This document shows positions 5,415 through 5,703 of a stretch of DNA of 5,703 nt, piece by piece; the stretch's first letter is position 1; every line of letters starts with the position of its first letter. The position numbers and the translations under genes were made by a program. The stretch is from assembly GCA_023416875.1 (NCBI GenBank), contig JAEZGT010000061.1, forward strand, positions 1 through 5,703, read 5' to 3'. Below the pieces are notes generated by a model, which saw nothing but the letters and a program-made list of their open reading frames with translations, searched no databases and was not told the origin of the DNA. Source of the DNA: Pseudomonadota bacterium. Lineage in GTDB: Bacteria; Pseudomonadota; Gammaproteobacteria; Pseudomonadales; Cellvibrionaceae.

Positions 5415-5702
5415 TTAAGTTGATGGGCAATAAACCTGGCGGGTTTCACGGCCATAAAGGCACGCTTCCACCCTGACCAGATTAATCACTGAACCTTCGT
5501 TCTGGGCGTAAAGTAAATCAAATGACAGTTCATCAGTGGCAACACCATCTAAACCGCGCACATCACCTTTTTCAACCCGCAGACGATAGCGATCCGGGAT
5601 GCGGTATTCCACCACGCCCGAGGTTTGCATAATGGTGTCACCCGTACGCGTCACGGCGTAAAACCTGCCGTCAACCACGCGCAAACTGTGGTTCACATCA
5701 AT
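5415..5702 (-). CDS. Unrecognised protein, C-terminal part (5' end outside window)
   Basis: The reading frame is open from the right edge to TAA (5417-5415), giving 95 visible residues. A GTG at 5696-5694 could be a start, but the frame continues upstream (Ile-Asp before it) with no ribosome site in view, so the gene probably begins beyond the window. The visible part has alternating hydrophobic and polar residues suggestive of beta strands (LRVVDGRFYAVTR, TSGVVEYRIPDRYRLRV, LSFDLLYAQ, SVINLVRVEACLYG). Two cysteines near the C-terminus (ACLYGRETRQVYCP) could form a disulfide, which would fit a periplasmic protein; this is only a guess. I do not recognise the family and assign no function. It is convergent with lafU across the repeat array. 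Codon choice and base composition look like ordinary coding sequence, unlike the frames across the repeats. Confidence 0.65.
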   Translation of the reverse strand: MDVNHSLRVVDGRFYAVTRTGDTIMQTSGVVEYRIPDRYRLRVEKGDVRGLDGVATDELSFDLLYAQNEGSVINLVRVEACLYGRETRQVYCPST

Positions 5703-5703
5703 C

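Noticed and set aside
4858..5423. Overlapping open frames on both strands across the repeat array (for example 4858-5217 + and 4946-5287 -)
   Set aside because: They translate the REP-like hairpins (recurring PRYARMT, SRAAGVH and similar strings), change frame between units, and have no ribosome sites or recognisable domains.

Overview
This window is the distal part of a complete-looking lateral, or 'Flag-2', flagellar locus from a proteobacterium. The gene order is fliS/lafC (C-terminal part only), fliT-like/lafD, fliK/lafE, fliL/lafF, fliA/lafS, motA/lafT, motB/lafU. This is the established order of the lateral flagellar lafCDEFSTU block of Vibrio parahaemolyticus and Aeromonas and of the Flag-2 locus of enterobacteria. 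The sequence does not fix the genus. The moderate GC content and Flag-2 order fit a gamma- or betaproteobacterium, but that is an inference.

Positions 3-3000 hold the tightly packed fliS, fliT-like, fliK, fliL and sigma-28 genes, all on the + strand. Overlaps or gaps are short (23-nt overlap, then gaps of 4, 16 and 9 nt), so they probably form one transcript. A 147-nt gap (2979-3125) follows and carries a weak sigma-28-like promoter candidate and a 42-codon open frame. Next comes the stator pair lafT-lafU (3126-4861), coupled by an ATGA overlap. Logically, FliS and the FliT-like protein chaperone filament and cap subunits, FliK controls hook length and export switching, FliL supports the stator, LafS drives late genes, and LafT/LafU form a probably proton-driven stator.

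Positions 4862-5414 have no credible gene. They hold a degenerate array with a 19-21 nt period (4892-4971), followed by three tandem units of about 144 nt (4972 to about 5395). Each unit contains several REP-like hairpins. The first two hairpins of a unit are inverted relatives of each other about 50 nt apart, a REPIN/BIME-like arrangement. Stem differences between the two families are compensatory.

From 5415 to the right edge lies the C-terminal part of an unrecognised protein on the - strand, convergent with lafU. The repeat array therefore sits at the boundary between the flagellar locus and unrelated DNA. Nothing here is a clearly new gene system. The points most worth a second look are the REPIN-like tandem array, the in-frame heptapeptide repeat in FliK, and the charge reversal at MotA position 90 in LafT.
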